36,550 bases of DNA from Hymenobacter frigidus (GCF_014640435.1 NZ_BMGY01000043.1:1-36550); one strand, 5' to 3'. Counted from the first letter of the stretch, positions 7,266 to 16,846 are shown. Notes: generated by a model not told the origin, from the letters alone. Numbers and translations: made by a program.

Positions 7266-8600
7266 ATGAAATCCTTCCTCACAGAAATCAAGCAGCACTT
7301 CGGCGATGGCAACTACGAAGGCGACCAGTTTGGCGGGGCCAGTGGGCACAACGGCAACGGCCTGCCCACCGGCTTGCCCAACAACTTCATGTTCGCTACC
7401 GGCATCGAGTGCAGCTACCCAACCATCGACCACGGCAAAACCCGCCGCGACCTGCTGGCCGAGTGCGACCACTACAACCGCTATCAGGAGGACCTGGGCC
7501 TGGTGAAGGAGATGGGCCTGAAGGTGCTGCGCTACGGCCTGCCGTACTATAAAATCCAGAAAGACCCCGGTAAGTACGACTGGGAATTCGCGGACCTGGC
7601 TATGGCCGAAATGCAGCGCCTGGGCATTACCCCGATTCTGGACCTGATGCACTTTGGCGTGCCCGATTGGCTGGGTAATTTTCAGAACCCGGAGCTGCCG
7701 GTGCACTTTGCCGCCTACTGCGAAGCCGTGGCCAAGCGCTACCCGTGGGTGCGCTACTACACGCCGGTGAACGAAATTTACGTGACGGCCAAAATGAGCG
7801 CCCGCGACGGCATCTGGAACGAGCAGCTGAAGTCGGATAAAGCCTTTGTGACGGCTCTCAAGCACCTGGTGGCCGCCAGCATCATGGGCACCCAGCGCAT
7901 TGCCAAGCACCGCCCCGACTGCATTATCGTACAGAGCGAGTCGGCGGAGTTTACCCACGAGCTGCGGGCCGAGCACACCTTTGAAGTGCAGATGCAGAAC
8001 AAGATGCGCTTCGCCTCCCTCGACCTGCTCTACGGGCATCACCCCGAGGGCGATGTCCTGAACTACCTCTACGACAACGGCCTGACCCGCCGCGAGTACG
8101 ACTGGTTTATGGCCGGCGTGCCGCCCGGCTACCAGGTGATGGGCAACGACTACTACGGCCGCAACGAGAAAATAATGCTGCCGAATGGCGAAATCGTGAC
8201 CAGCATGGACGTGCTGGGCTGGTACAACATCACGCGCGATTATTACCAGCGCTACAAAAAACCGGTGATGCACACCGAAACCAACACCCTCGGCGACAAG
8301 CAGGCTTCCACCTGGCTCTGGAAACAGTGGGTCAATATCCTCAGAATGCGGAAAGAAGGGGTGCCCGTGCTGGGTTTCACCTGGTATTCACTCATCGACC
8401 AGATTGATTGGGACAAGGGCCTGGAGCGCAAAGTGGGCACCGTGAACCCTTGCGGCCTCTTCGACCTCGACCGCAAGCCCCGCCCCGTAGCCGACGCCTA
8501 CAAAATGCTGCTCCAGGAGTACGGCCAGATTACTATTGTGCCCCACGGCGAGCTGTTTGAGATTACCACCGCCCCGGCCACGCTCAAAGTGGAGGTGTAG
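7266..8600 (+). CDS. GH1-like (beta-glucosidase type) glycoside hydrolase
   Basis: This 444-residue TIM-barrel glycosidase is related to family GH1. The acid/base glutamate is Glu170 in YTPVNEIY and the likely nucleophile is Glu338 in MHTETNT, both in the expected positions. Early residues FMFATGIECSYPTID and LGLVKEMGLKVLRYGLPYYKI match the first strands of the fold. There is no signal peptide, so it should act in the cytosol. It follows the GMC dehydrogenase in the same direction, across a palindrome, suggesting a shared carbohydrate or glycoside oxidation role. It is divergent from classical GH1 (TxNEP is TPVNEI), so the substrate is uncertain. Confidence 0.85.
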   Translation: MKSFLTEIKQHFGDGNYEGDQFGGASGHNGNGLPTGLPNNFMFATGIECSYPTIDHGKTRRDLLAECDHYNRYQEDLGLVKEMGLKVLRYGLPYYKIQKDPGKYDWEFADLAMAEMQRLGITPILDLMHFGVPDWLGNFQNPELPVHFAAYCEAVAKRYPWVRYYTPVNEIYVTAKMSARDGIWNEQLKSDKAFVTALKHLVAASIMGTQRIAKHRPDCIIVQSESAEFTHELRAEHTFEVQMQNKMRFASLDLLYGHHPEGDVLNYLYDNGLTRREYDWFMAGVPPGYQVMGNDYYGRNEKIMLPNGEIVTSMDVLGWYNITRDYYQRYKKPVMHTETNTLGDKQASTWLWKQWVNILRMRKEGVPVLGFTWYSLIDQIDWDKGLERKVGTVNPCGLFDLDRKPRPVADAYKMLLQEYGQITIVPHGELFEITTAPATLKVEV

Positions 8601-8852
8601 CCAAACGGGAGCCCAAACCGGCCGGGCCGCGCGCCAACGTTCATCATAACCACATGGAACAGGCCGTTTTTTGACCCATGAAACACCATCTGCTGCTTCA
8701 AACGGCCCTGCACCGACTGCTCTGGCAACCTAGCCCGCTACCGGGCCCGATTGACAATTACGAAGGCTACCAACGGCGGAGCCACAACCGAGGGTAGGAT
8801 AGGCTGCTCGTTTGCGCCAGCTTTCCAGTTCGCTTTTGCAATTGCCGCGTTC

Positions 8853-9170
8853 ATGCCATCTATTATGCCTCCCTTGCTGCTGCGCGTGGCCGCGACGTGG
8901 TCCTTGCCCGGCCTTGGCCTGCTGGCATTGCCGCAGGAGCCGGCCGCCCCGCTGGCCGCCTACGCCCTGCACGCTGCCCTGTTGGTAGAGGCCGTCCTGC
9001 CCGATGGCACCCGCCACGCTGCCCGTGCTACCGTGGAAGAAATAACCCGGCCAGAGGAAAGCACCGCTTCTACGCGGGGCCTGTTGCTCGACTTTGCCGG
9101 GCCCCTGGCGCTGCCGCCCGGCACCACTATCTGGCTGGCCCAGGCGGGCAGTAAGTTCGGTTCGGCATAG
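8853..9170 (+). CDS. Hypothetical protein
   Basis: This 105-residue frame has a strongly coding composition and no recognised family. It is Ala/Leu/Pro-rich, and the middle (ALHAALLVEAVLPDGTRHAARATVEEI) and end (LLLDFAGPLALPPGTTIWLAQ) look like beta strands of a small beta-sandwich domain. The frame opens further upstream at a TTG (8751), but ATG 8853 is chosen because TTTG (8811) and CGCTTTTG (8831-8838) just upstream resemble a weak promoter. Function unknown. Confidence 0.5.
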   Translation: MPSIMPPLLLRVAATWSLPGLGLLALPQEPAAPLAAYALHAALLVEAVLPDGTRHAARATVEEITRPEESTASTRGLLLDFAGPLALPPGTTIWLAQAGSKFGSA

Positions 9171-9453
9171 GTCGGTTGGCGGCCCGGCCACGGCTTATGC
9201 TTTTGTTTAGCACGCATTTCCGCAGTCTGTCAGCTCAGCTATTTCGCACAAAAAGTACCGTCCGGAACCGGTGCTGCAGTTTCGGGCAAATAGCATTTCA
9301 GCCCCTGATAACTATTTATCCATTGGGTTTAATCTTTCACTAATAAATTCCAGTTTTTGGCGCGGAACTAGTTGGGCGGCTCCTACGCTTTGCGTAAATT
9401 GCCAAACTACTACAGGTTTCGCATTTGGGTTCTTTATACTGCTTACACTGCTT

Positions 9454-11997
9454 ATGAAATTTTTTGCTCCGCTGCTTCTGGTGTGCCTGTGGGTATTTCC
9501 AGCTGCCGCCCAGCGTATTGTTATCAGTGGCCAAGTAGTGGAAGCTACCAACGGGGAACCCGTACCGTTTGCTTCGATTTTTATTCCCAAAACCAGTGCC
9601 GGCGTCACCGCCGATGCCGACGGCAAGTTTAAGCTGGCCGTGGCGGGCACGCCCGACTCCATCGCGGCGTCGGCCATGGGCTTTGCTACGCAGCACCGCC
9701 GCCTCACCGATGCCGCTGTGCAAACAGTGCTGTTTCGGATGAAAACCGGTGGCGTGGCCCTGGCCGAAGTGATAGTATCATCGCGCCAACCCGAAAACCC
9801 CGCCTTTCGCATCCTGCGCGAAGTGCAGAAGCACAAGCCTGAAAACGGCCGTCTTTCGCTGAAAGCAGCCGAGTACGACTCCTACAACCGCATCGAGACC
9901 AGCCTGATTAACTTGCCCGCCAGCATGGCCAACCGCAAGGTTATCAAGGATATTCGGGCGCTGGCCGTACGCCAGGGTGCCGCCGCCGCCACCGACACCG
10001 ACGCCCCGCTGCCCATTTTCGCGTCGGAGGTGGGCTCACGGGTGTACCAGAAAAACGCTCCTCTACGCCGCCGCGAAGACTTGATGCACAAGCAGATGCG
10101 TGGCGTTGGCCCGCGCGAAGGCTCGGTACTTTCGCAAATGCTGGGCTCAAACTTTCAGAACTTTGACTTTTACCTGAACTGGCAGAACGTGCTGGGCAAG
10201 GACTTTATATCGCCCGTTGCCGAAGGCGGCCGCGGCACCTACGACTACGAGTTGCAGGACTCCGTGTTTGTGGGCAAGGACTGGTGCTACCGCATTGGCG
10301 TGACACCCAAGCGCAGCCACGACCTGGCCTTCAAAGGCACCATCTGGGTTACGGCCGAGGGCTACGCCCTGCGCCGCATTGACGTAGTGGCCAACCCTGA
10401 GGCCAACATCAACTTCGTGAGCGACCTGCGTATTTCGCAGGAGCTGACCTCACCCGCCGAGGGACCGGGCCTGCCCACCCGCACCAAGCTGGTGCTGAGC
10501 GTGCGGCCCTACGAGAAGCAAGCGGCCATGCTGGTGCGCTTCACCACGGTGAGCAGCAACTTCGTGCGCAACCAGGTGCACACCGAAAGCGGCTTCTACG
10601 ACCAGCCCATCGTGTCGTCGCTGATGGAACCCGCCGAAAAGGGCTCGGGCAGCGACCTGCTGAGCGGACTGCCCCAGGGCGGCGCGGCGGGCGGCGGCTA
10701 CTTCGACCAGCACCGGCCCGATACGCTCAGCCTCTCGGAGCGCCAGACGTTTGCCGTGCTGGACTCGGCCAAGCAGCTGCCCTCGGTGCGCAACGTGCTC
10801 GACTGGGTGGAGCTGTTGGTGAACGGCTACAAGCGCGTGGGCAAGTTTGACCTGGGTCCCATTTCCACCGTTTATTCCCGCAACGACCTGGAGGGCAACC
10901 GCTTTCGGTTTGGCTTTCGCACTACGCCCCTCATCAGTCGCGACTGGCTCACGCAAGCCTACGTGGCCTACGGTACCCGGGATGGGCGCTTCAAGTACGG
11001 GGCCCGGGTCAACTACATTGCCGAACGCCGCCACTGGACAGTGTTTTCGGGTGAATTCCGGCACGACGTGGAGCAGGCCGCGCTGCTCGACAACGACTTC
11101 CTCGACAACAACAACCTATTTGTGGCCGCCTCGCGCTGGGGCCGGTTCCGTCAGGGCCGGCCGGTGCTGCGCGACCTCACGTCGCTGAGCATGCAGCGCG
11201 ACCTGTTTCACGGCTTCACCCAAACCCTGACTCTGCGCTACCAAAACGTTAACCCGCTGTTCGATATTCACCGGCGCACCGGCCCCAATGGCCCGCCGGT
11301 GAGCGACGAGCCCAGCTCCAATATTTTGCAACTGAGCGAACTGGTGTCGGAGTCGCGCTACGCGCCCGATGAAAACCTGGTGCAGAACGAAAACCGCCGC
11401 CGGGCCGTGGGCTTGAAACGCTTGCCCGTGTTCGGCTTCCGCTACACGCTGGGCGCTATCGACTGGATTCAGGGCAATTTCGTGTATCACAAGTTCAACC
11501 TATCCATTTCGCACAGCGTTTCGGTGGGCTACCTCGGCCGCCTCAACTACCGGGCCGAGGCCAGCTACATCCCCTCGGCGCTGCCTTACTACATCCTGAA
11601 AACGCCGCTGGGCAACCAGACCCCGTTCTACAACGCCAACGCCTTCAACCTGATGAACTACTTTGAGTTCGTTACTGACCGCTCGGCCACGCTCCGCCTC
11701 GACCATCATTTTGAAGGCTTGGTGCTGAACTCCATCCCCGGTATTCGGGCGCTAAACTGGCGTTTTGTGGCTACCGGCAACGTACTCTACGGTAAGCTTT
11801 CGGACCGCAGCCGCCGCGCCAACGGCAACACTTCGGACCTACCCGGCCCCATTTCCATTCCTTATGTGGAGGTGGGCTACGGAGTCGAGAATATTTTCAA
11901 GTTTCTGCGGGTCGATTTCATCCACCGCCTCACGTACCGCGACACGCCCGGCACCAGCAACTTCGGTATCAAGGTGGGGGCGCAGTTCCGCCTGTAA
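9454..11997 (+). CDS. DUF5686 family outer-membrane protein with CarboxypepD_reg-like domain
   Basis: This 847-residue protein starts with a signal peptide (MKFFAPLLLVCLWVFPAAAQ). A carboxypeptidase regulatory-like beta-sandwich follows at about 21-105 (ISGQVVEATNGEPVPFASIFIPKT). The large remainder matches the DUF5686 pattern (ENPAFRILREVQKHKPEN, YDSYNRIE) and is rich in alternating aromatic/polar strands, ending in GIKVGAQFRL as for an outer-membrane barrel. The function of this Bacteroidota family is not established; it resembles TonB-linked proteins without the plug. An in-frame codon exists at 9271, but ATG 9454 gives a clean signal peptide. A strong stem-loop follows. Confidence 0.85.
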   Translation: MKFFAPLLLVCLWVFPAAAQRIVISGQVVEATNGEPVPFASIFIPKTSAGVTADADGKFKLAVAGTPDSIAASAMGFATQHRRLTDAAVQTVLFRMKTGGVALAEVIVSSRQPENPAFRILREVQKHKPENGRLSLKAAEYDSYNRIETSLINLPASMANRKVIKDIRALAVRQGAAAATDTDAPLPIFASEVGSRVYQKNAPLRRREDLMHKQMRGVGPREGSVLSQMLGSNFQNFDFYLNWQNVLGKDFISPVAEGGRGTYDYELQDSVFVGKDWCYRIGVTPKRSHDLAFKGTIWVTAEGYALRRIDVVANPEANINFVSDLRISQELTSPAEGPGLPTRTKLVLSVRPYEKQAAMLVRFTTVSSNFVRNQVHTESGFYDQPIVSSLMEPAEKGSGSDLLSGLPQGGAAGGGYFDQHRPDTLSLSERQTFAVLDSAKQLPSVRNVLDWVELLVNGYKRVGKFDLGPISTVYSRNDLEGNRFRFGFRTTPLISRDWLTQAYVAYGTRDGRFKYGARVNYIAERRHWTVFSGEFRHDVEQAALLDNDFLDNNNLFVAASRWGRFRQGRPVLRDLTSLSMQRDLFHGFTQTLTLRYQNVNPLFDIHRRTGPNGPPVSDEPSSNILQLSELVSESRYAPDENLVQNENRRRAVGLKRLPVFGFRYTLGAIDWIQGNFVYHKFNLSISHSVSVGYLGRLNYRAEASYIPSALPYYILKTPLGNQTPFYNANAFNLMNYFEFVTDRSATLRLDHHFEGLVLNSIPGIRALNWRFVATGNVLYGKLSDRSRRANGNTSDLPGPISIPYVEVGYGVENIFKFLRVDFIHRLTYRDTPGTSNFGIKVGAQFRL

Positions 11998-12024
11998 GGC
12001 CCTTTTCACCTGGTTAATCTCCGT

Positions 12025-12068
12025 ACGCCCATCCGCCACTTTTTTGGCCGGATGGGCGTGCTTATTTT
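12025..12068 (+). terminator. Probable rho-independent terminator
   Basis: An 11-bp perfect stem (ACGCCCATCCG at 12025-12035 with CGGATGGGCGT at 12049-12059) is followed by the T-rich GCTTATTTTA. It lies 27 bases after the DUF5686 gene. Confidence 0.8.
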
Positions 12069-12166
12069 ACGAGCTTTCGTCTGCTGCACTTTGGTGTAAG
12101 GATTAGTCACAGTTGCGGGGCTTATTTTGGGAGAGGCGTCTGCATCGCCGGGGCTGCTGGCCCGTG

Positions 12167-12200
12167 TTGTGCCGTTGCTTGGCCAGCTTCCTTATCTTTG
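12167..12200 (+). promoter_or_regulatory. Promoter with exact -7 box TATCTTTG
   Basis: TATCTTTG at 12193-12200 is an exact TAnnTTTG match, with TTG at 12167-12169 upstream (23-base spacer, rather long). It lies 38 bases before ATG 12239 and argues against the earlier in-frame codon at 12113. Confidence 0.55.
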
Positions 12201-12238
12201 GCTACGCCCGTGCCCGTTGGCAGTGGCTCCTTCTCCGC

Positions 12239-15200
12239 ATGATTTCTGCCACCTCTCTGCAAAGCCTGTTTGGCATCAAAGCCAGCGAAACCCGCACCGT
12301 AGGGCTCTTTTTGCTGCATAATTTTCTGTTGGGCATCGGTTCGATACTGGTGTACGTTGCGGCTAACGTGCTGCTGCTGGAGCACCACCCCGAGCACAGC
12401 CTGCCCCTGGGCTACGTGGCCGGGGCGCTGGCCATGATGGCCGTGGGCAAAGTCTACACCTATTTTGAGCATCATTACCTGCTCAAGCAGCTGGCCGTGC
12501 GGGTGCTGCTGGCCGTGGTGGCCCTCACCGGTGTGCTGGGCGTGCTGGTGGTGGTGGGCCACTCGGTGGCGGCGGCCGTGGCCATCATGGCCGGCTACCG
12601 AATCATCTACCTGCTCACCAACCTGGAGTTCTGGGGCGTCTCGGCGGTGGTGTTCGACGTGCGGCAGAGCAAGCGCCTGTTCAGCATCATTAGCTCGGGC
12701 GATATGCCGGCCAAGGCCCTGGGGGCCGTGCTGGCGGCCCTTATCCACGGCGAGGCGCAGCTGCCCGTGCTGTTGGGCGTGTCGTTTGTGGCCTACATCG
12801 GGGCACTGTTTGCGCTGCGCGCTACCCTAAGCTCACACGTGGTGGAGGCGGCGGCGCGGCCCGCGCGTCTGACCAAACAGCTGCCGGGCCAGCTGGCCCG
12901 GCAACTGTTTGGCGGCAGCGAGCTGGTGCTGGCCATGTGCCTCAGCCTGCTGGCCATCGCGGCGGCGCTCACCGGGGTCGAGTACATGTTTTTTGTGAAC
13001 GTGAAGCACAAGTTTCACGACTCGGCCGACGTCACCCAATCGGTGGGCTGGATACTGGCCCTGACCTATATGGCGGCCATGTTCTTCAAGCTACTGCTGA
13101 GTCGGCAGGCCTTGGAGCGCTACGGCGTGCAATGGTCGTTGCGGCTGCTGCCGCTGGTAGCTCTGGGGTTCCTGCTGGGCTTTGGCGTACTCAACACCGT
13201 GAGCAGCTACACCTCCACGGGCCTGCTGATATATTTCTGCGGCCTCTACCTGCTGCTCGAAGTGCTGCGTCGCAGCGTGTTCGACCCCGTTTTTCTGGTG
13301 CTGTTTCAGCCCCTGGCCCCGCAGCAGCGGCTGGCGGCCCACACCCTGGCCAAGGGTTTTTACGAGCCCCTGGGCATGGGCCTCACGGGTCTGCTGTTCT
13401 TCGCATTTCGCTATAGCGGCCTGCTTGATGGCTGGTTGCCACTTGCCTGGATGGGGGCCCTGCTGCTGCTGGCGCTGCTGTTCCTGCGCCGCACCTACTA
13501 CAGCTACCTGGCCGAGCTACGCGAAGGCCTGAGCCGGCGCTTTGCCGAAACCGCCGACTTGGCCCTCCCCGATGCCGCGCTGCAGCTAGTGCTGGCCCAC
13601 CTGCACAGCTCGCGCCCCCCCGAAGTCCTCAATGCCGTGGCCTGGCTACGCAAGCGCGACCCCAAAGCCCTGGCCGGCCACACCCCCGGCCTGCTCGAGC
13701 ACCCCGACGAGCGGGTGCGCCTGGCCCTGCTCAATACCGTCGAAGTACCCCCGCTGCCCGCCGAGGCGCTGCAGGCCCTGGCCCTGCGCGACCCCGCTGC
13801 CCCCGTACGCGAAGCGGCAAGCCGCCTCCTGGCCGCCGCCGACCCAGATGCGCCCACGGTAGCCACTCTGCTGAGCAGTGCCGACTTGCCCGCCCGGCAG
13901 GGAGCCATCCGGGGTTGTATCGAAACGCGGCCTGAGCATGAGGCCGCGCACCACAGCCTGGGGCAGTTGCTCGTTAACCCGACGCCAGCCGCCAACCGGA
14001 CGGCGCTGTGCCTCCTCTCATTTTTTCCTTTTGAAACCCAGAGCCAGCTGATTGACGACAGCTTAGCCAGCCCTGACCTGGGCTTAGCCAGCGCGGCGCT
14101 TGCGGCCATTGGCACCCTGCCCCACACCCAACTGGCTTACCACTTACCGCCCGCCTTGGGCGAGAAGCAGCGCTGGCAGGCCGCCGCCGACAGCCTGGTC
14201 GCCCTGGGGCCCGCCATGGTGCCCCTGGTGCGTGAGGCCCTGCACCACACGCCCGGCCCTGTCCACTTGCACCGCCTGGCCACCGTGCTGGAGCGAATTG
14301 CCACCCCCGCCAGCCGGGCAGTTTTAGTGGCGCTGGCGCAGGGCAGCAACCTGTTTTCGCGCGGAGTCGCGCTACGGGCGCTACGCCGCTTTCCGGCCGT
14401 GCCCGCCGAAGCACCCATATTCGAACACTTGCTGCGCGATGAATTTGCTCTGGCGGCGCAGCTGCTGCGGGGCCTGGCTGCCGACCACCGACCGGCGCTG
14501 CACACGGCCGTCGGCTACGAGCTGATGCTGCTGCACCAGCGCCTGTTTGGTCTGCTGGCCCAGCTCTACGATGCCGAGCTGGTGGCTACCGCCCAGCGCA
14601 ATGTGGCCCACGCCGTCCGCGAGCGCCAGGCCAATGCCCTCGAAATTCTCGATAACCTGATTCCGCGCCCGGTATACCTGGGCCTGCAAGCACTACTCGA
14701 CGATACGTCCGTGACGGAAAAGGCCCAGCTGTTTGCCGATGTCACGGCGAACAACCAGCTGGTGCAGACCTTGCAGCCGACCCGGTCTGGGTTTGGCGCG
14801 CACCAGACCGTGACAATGGCCAAACCTGCTTTTCACGCCGCCACCCTCACCGAGCCCTTGCCCGTGCTGCTGCTGCGGCACGGCCACAGCGCCTTCACCA
14901 CCTGGACGCTTGGGGTGGCCTTGCGCACCTGGCAGCCCACTCAGCCCGATGCGCCGGCTCTGTTGCAGCCCTACCTACAGTCGCCCAACGCGCTGCTGGC
15001 CGAAAGTGCCCAACTGGCGGCTAAGGTTTTGGCCGCCCGCCTGGGCCACACCATTTCCGTCACTCCTTTTCACACCCATGCCATGAGCCATTCCCCGGCT
15101 TCCGAAACCCGTATTTCCGCCCTGGAGCGGGTGGTCGTCCTCAAAAGCACCGCCCTGTTCTCGCAAACACCCGAAAACGTATTGAGCAGCATTGTGCCCA

Positions 15201-15544
15201 TCATGAAGGAAGTGACGTTTTACGAGGGCGAAGAAATATTTGCCAAAGGCGACATTGGGACGTCGCTGTTCGTGGTGCACGACGGGCAGGTGGGCATTTT
15301 CAATGGCAGCCAACAGCTGGCCACGTTCGGGCCCGGCGACTTCTTTGGCGAGTTGGCCCTGCTCGATGCCGAGCCCCGCTCTGCCTCCGCAGCGGCGCTG
15401 AGTAAAGTACTGGCTTTCCGTCTCGACCAGGAAGATTTTTACGACCTAATGGAGGAACGGGGCGAGGTACTCCGCAACATTCTGCGGATGCTATGCCAGC
15501 GCATTCGCCAGCAGAACGAGAAGATGCGCGAGTTGGCCAAGTAG
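12239..15544 (+). CDS. Npt-like (ATP/ADP translocase-related) membrane protein fused to HEAT-like repeats and a cyclic nucleotide-binding domain
   Basis: This protein of 1101 residues has three parts. Residues 1 to about 430 hold roughly 12 hydrophobic helices with the layout of Npt/ATP-ADP carrier-like MFS proteins (ETRTVGLFLLHNFLLGIGS; ISSGDMPAKALGAVLAALI). Residues 430 to about 940 are alpha-helical HEAT-like repeats (PEVLNAVAWLRKRDPKALAG, DERVRLALLNTVE). Residues 960-1090 are a cNMP-binding domain with a phosphate-binding cassette near 1035-1050 (FFGELALLDAEPRSAS), including the Glu and Arg that contact cyclic nucleotide. It probably sits in the inner membrane with a cytosolic cAMP-sensing tail. 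Whether it transports nucleotides is unproven. The start follows an exact promoter match. Confidence 0.82.
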   Translation: MISATSLQSLFGIKASETRTVGLFLLHNFLLGIGSILVYVAANVLLLEHHPEHSLPLGYVAGALAMMAVGKVYTYFEHHYLLKQLAVRVLLAVVALTGVLGVLVVVGHSVAAAVAIMAGYRIIYLLTNLEFWGVSAVVFDVRQSKRLFSIISSGDMPAKALGAVLAALIHGEAQLPVLLGVSFVAYIGALFALRATLSSHVVEAAARPARLTKQLPGQLARQLFGGSELVLAMCLSLLAIAAALTGVEYMFFVNVKHKFHDSADVTQSVGWILALTYMAAMFFKLLLSRQALERYGVQWSLRLLPLVALGFLLGFGVLNTVSSYTSTGLLIYFCGLYLLLEVLRRSVFDPVFLVLFQPLAPQQRLAAHTLAKGFYEPLGMGLTGLLFFAFRYSGLLDGWLPLAWMGALLLLALLFLRRTYYSYLAELREGLSRRFAETADLALPDAALQLVLAHLHSSRPPEVLNAVAWLRKRDPKALAGHTPGLLEHPDERVRLALLNTVEVPPLPAEALQALALRDPAAPVREAASRLLAAADPDAPTVATLLSSADLPARQGAIRGCIETRPEHEAAHHSLGQLLVNPTPAANRTALCLLSFFPFETQSQLIDDSLASPDLGLASAALAAIGTLPHTQLAYHLPPALGEKQRWQAAADSLVALGPAMVPLVREALHHTPGPVHLHRLATVLERIATPASRAVLVALAQGSNLFSRGVALRALRRFPAVPAEAPIFEHLLRDEFALAAQLLRGLAADHRPALHTAVGYELMLLHQRLFGLLAQLYDAELVATAQRNVAHAVRERQANALEILDNLIPRPVYLGLQALLDDTSVTEKAQLFADVTANNQLVQTLQPTRSGFGAHQTVTMAKPAFHAATLTEPLPVLLLRHGHSAFTTWTLGVALRTWQPTQPDAPALLQPYLQSPNALLAESAQLAAKVLAARLGHTISVTPFHTHAMSHSPASETRISALERVVVLKSTALFSQTPENVLSSIVPIMKEVTFYEGEEIFAKGDIGTSLFVVHDGQVGIFNGSQQLATFGPGDFFGELALLDAEPRSASAAALSKVLAFRLDQEDFYDLMEERGEVLRNILRMLCQRIRQQNEKMRELAK

Positions 15545-15565
15545 GATGACGTCCTTTTAGTCATT

Positions 15566-15732
15566 AGGCTTGTTCCTCAATAAGAAATCGGTGGTTTTCC
15601 AAGTCGTATTTGGCGCCAGAAACGGGGGCTGCTCAAAGAATCCAAGGATACAAGCTTGGCCAAACCAAAAAGACCATTCAGGCATCATAATCGGCTAAAA
15701 TCTTTGACCATTTCTTATTCAGGAACAAGTCT
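15566..15732. mobile_element. 167-bp MITE with 23-bp terminal inverted repeats
   Basis: Bases 15566-15588 pair with 15710-15732 at 21 of 23 positions, and the element is flanked by ATT on both sides (15563-15565 and 15733-15735), consistent with a 3-bp target duplication. The interior has no open frame. The outer 11 bases (AGGCTTGTTCC) also begin the IS element next to it, so it is probably mobilised by that family of transposase. Confidence 0.8.
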
Positions 15733-15735
15733 ATT

Positions 15736-16715
15736 AGGCTTGTTCCCAAACAGTATTTTTGGGGATGCTTGAGGTGAATACGATAGTTGATGACCAGCAA
15801 ATGCGGGCGCTGAAGGGGTTGGATTTGGCCACTTTTGCGCCTTGGCCGAGCCGTTCACGGCGGGCTGCCAGGCCGAAGCGGGTGCGTGCTTTTCGGTGGA
15901 GCAGCCGCACTAACGCCGGCCCGGCGGTGGGTGCAAAGGCGTGCCGGCCAGCCCGGAACAGCAGTTGTTGTTCATCCTGTTTTACCTGAAAACCTACCCC
16001 ACCTTCGACGTACCCGGGACCACCTTTGGCCTGCCCCGCTCCAAAGCCTGCGAACACGCCCATCACCTGGCCAAGGCCCTGGAACGTTGCTTGCGCACGT
16101 TGGGCGTGCTGTCGGCGCGAGTCATCGACTCGCTGGCCCAAATGCAGGCCCTCTTTGCCGACGTGCCGGTGCTCTTGCTCGACGCCACCGAACGACCTTA
16201 CCGCCGGGCGCACGCCGCGGTGGACCGGCCGGCTGACTACTCGGGCAAAAAAAGGCCCACCCGTAAAAACACGCTCATCGCCGACCCCGCCCGGTACATC
16301 CACTACCTGGGGCCGACCACCTGCGGGGCGACCCACGACTACCAGATGCTGAAAAACGAGCTGGAAGTCAACCTGGGCCTGTTGGACCTGTTCACCCGGC
16401 TGGCCGATTTGGGGTACCTGGGCCTGATTCGGGACTACGACGTGGCCCCGCAAAGCTTGCCCCACCGCAAGCCCCGGCGCAGCAAACAGGTGCCGGCCAC
16501 GGCGTTGACCGATACGCAACGCGCCGCAAACCGCGCCCACGCCCGCCGCCGCGTGAAGGTGGAACACGCCATCAGCGGGGCCAAACGCCTGGGCTGCGTC
16601 ACGCAAGTCTACCGCAACAAGTCCCTGGCCTTCAACGACCGGGTGATGGCCTTGGCTTGTGGTATCTGGAACTGGCATCTGACCAAAAAGCAAAAGGTTA
16701 TTTAGGAACAGGTCT
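15736..16715 (+). mobile_element. IS5-family-like insertion sequence, about 980 bp
   Basis: The left end AGGCTTGTTCCCAAACA (from 15736) and the right end (16699-16715, complement AGACCTGTTCCTAAATA) match at 13 of 17 positions. The element encloses one transposase gene reading rightwards. ATT precedes the left end, but GAT follows the right end, so no clean target duplication remains. It directly abuts the MITE. Confidence 0.78.
15765..16705 (+). pseudogene. IS5-like DDE transposase, frameshifted and interrupted
   Basis: The frame from MLEVNTIVDDQQMRALKGLDLATF (15765 on) must shift near 15836 to continue as ALAEPFTAG...FSVEQPH, which then meets TAA at 15911-15913. The same frame resumes with RRPGGGCKGVPASPEQQLLFILFYLKTYP and runs to 16705. 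Catalytic residues are visible: Asp in LLLDATERP, Asp in RLADLGYLGL and Glu in VKVEHAISGAKR. With two lesions it is unlikely to make active enzyme, although the catalytic part from about 15941 is open for 254 codons. A programmed frameshift could explain the first lesion but not the stop. Confidence 0.75.
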
Positions 16716-16846
16716 GATAGGTAAACCCGGCCACCGGCGCACGCAACCTGGTATCGGATAGGCGGCGGCCCTAGCGGCGGTCTTGGCGCCAAAAACTTAA
16801 TCAGGAGCAGCAACAGGTACCGCATTTAGGGTATGACTATTTCTAG

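Noticed and set aside
8679..8798. A 39-codon ATG frame after the GH1-like gene
   Set aside because: Short and Pro/His/Arg-rich, with no helix, signal or start support; most likely chance.
12113..12238. N-terminal extension of the Npt-like protein from an upstream codon at 12113
   Set aside because: An exact promoter box lies inside it at 12193-12200, and the extension is Arg/Trp/Cys-rich and unlike the family.
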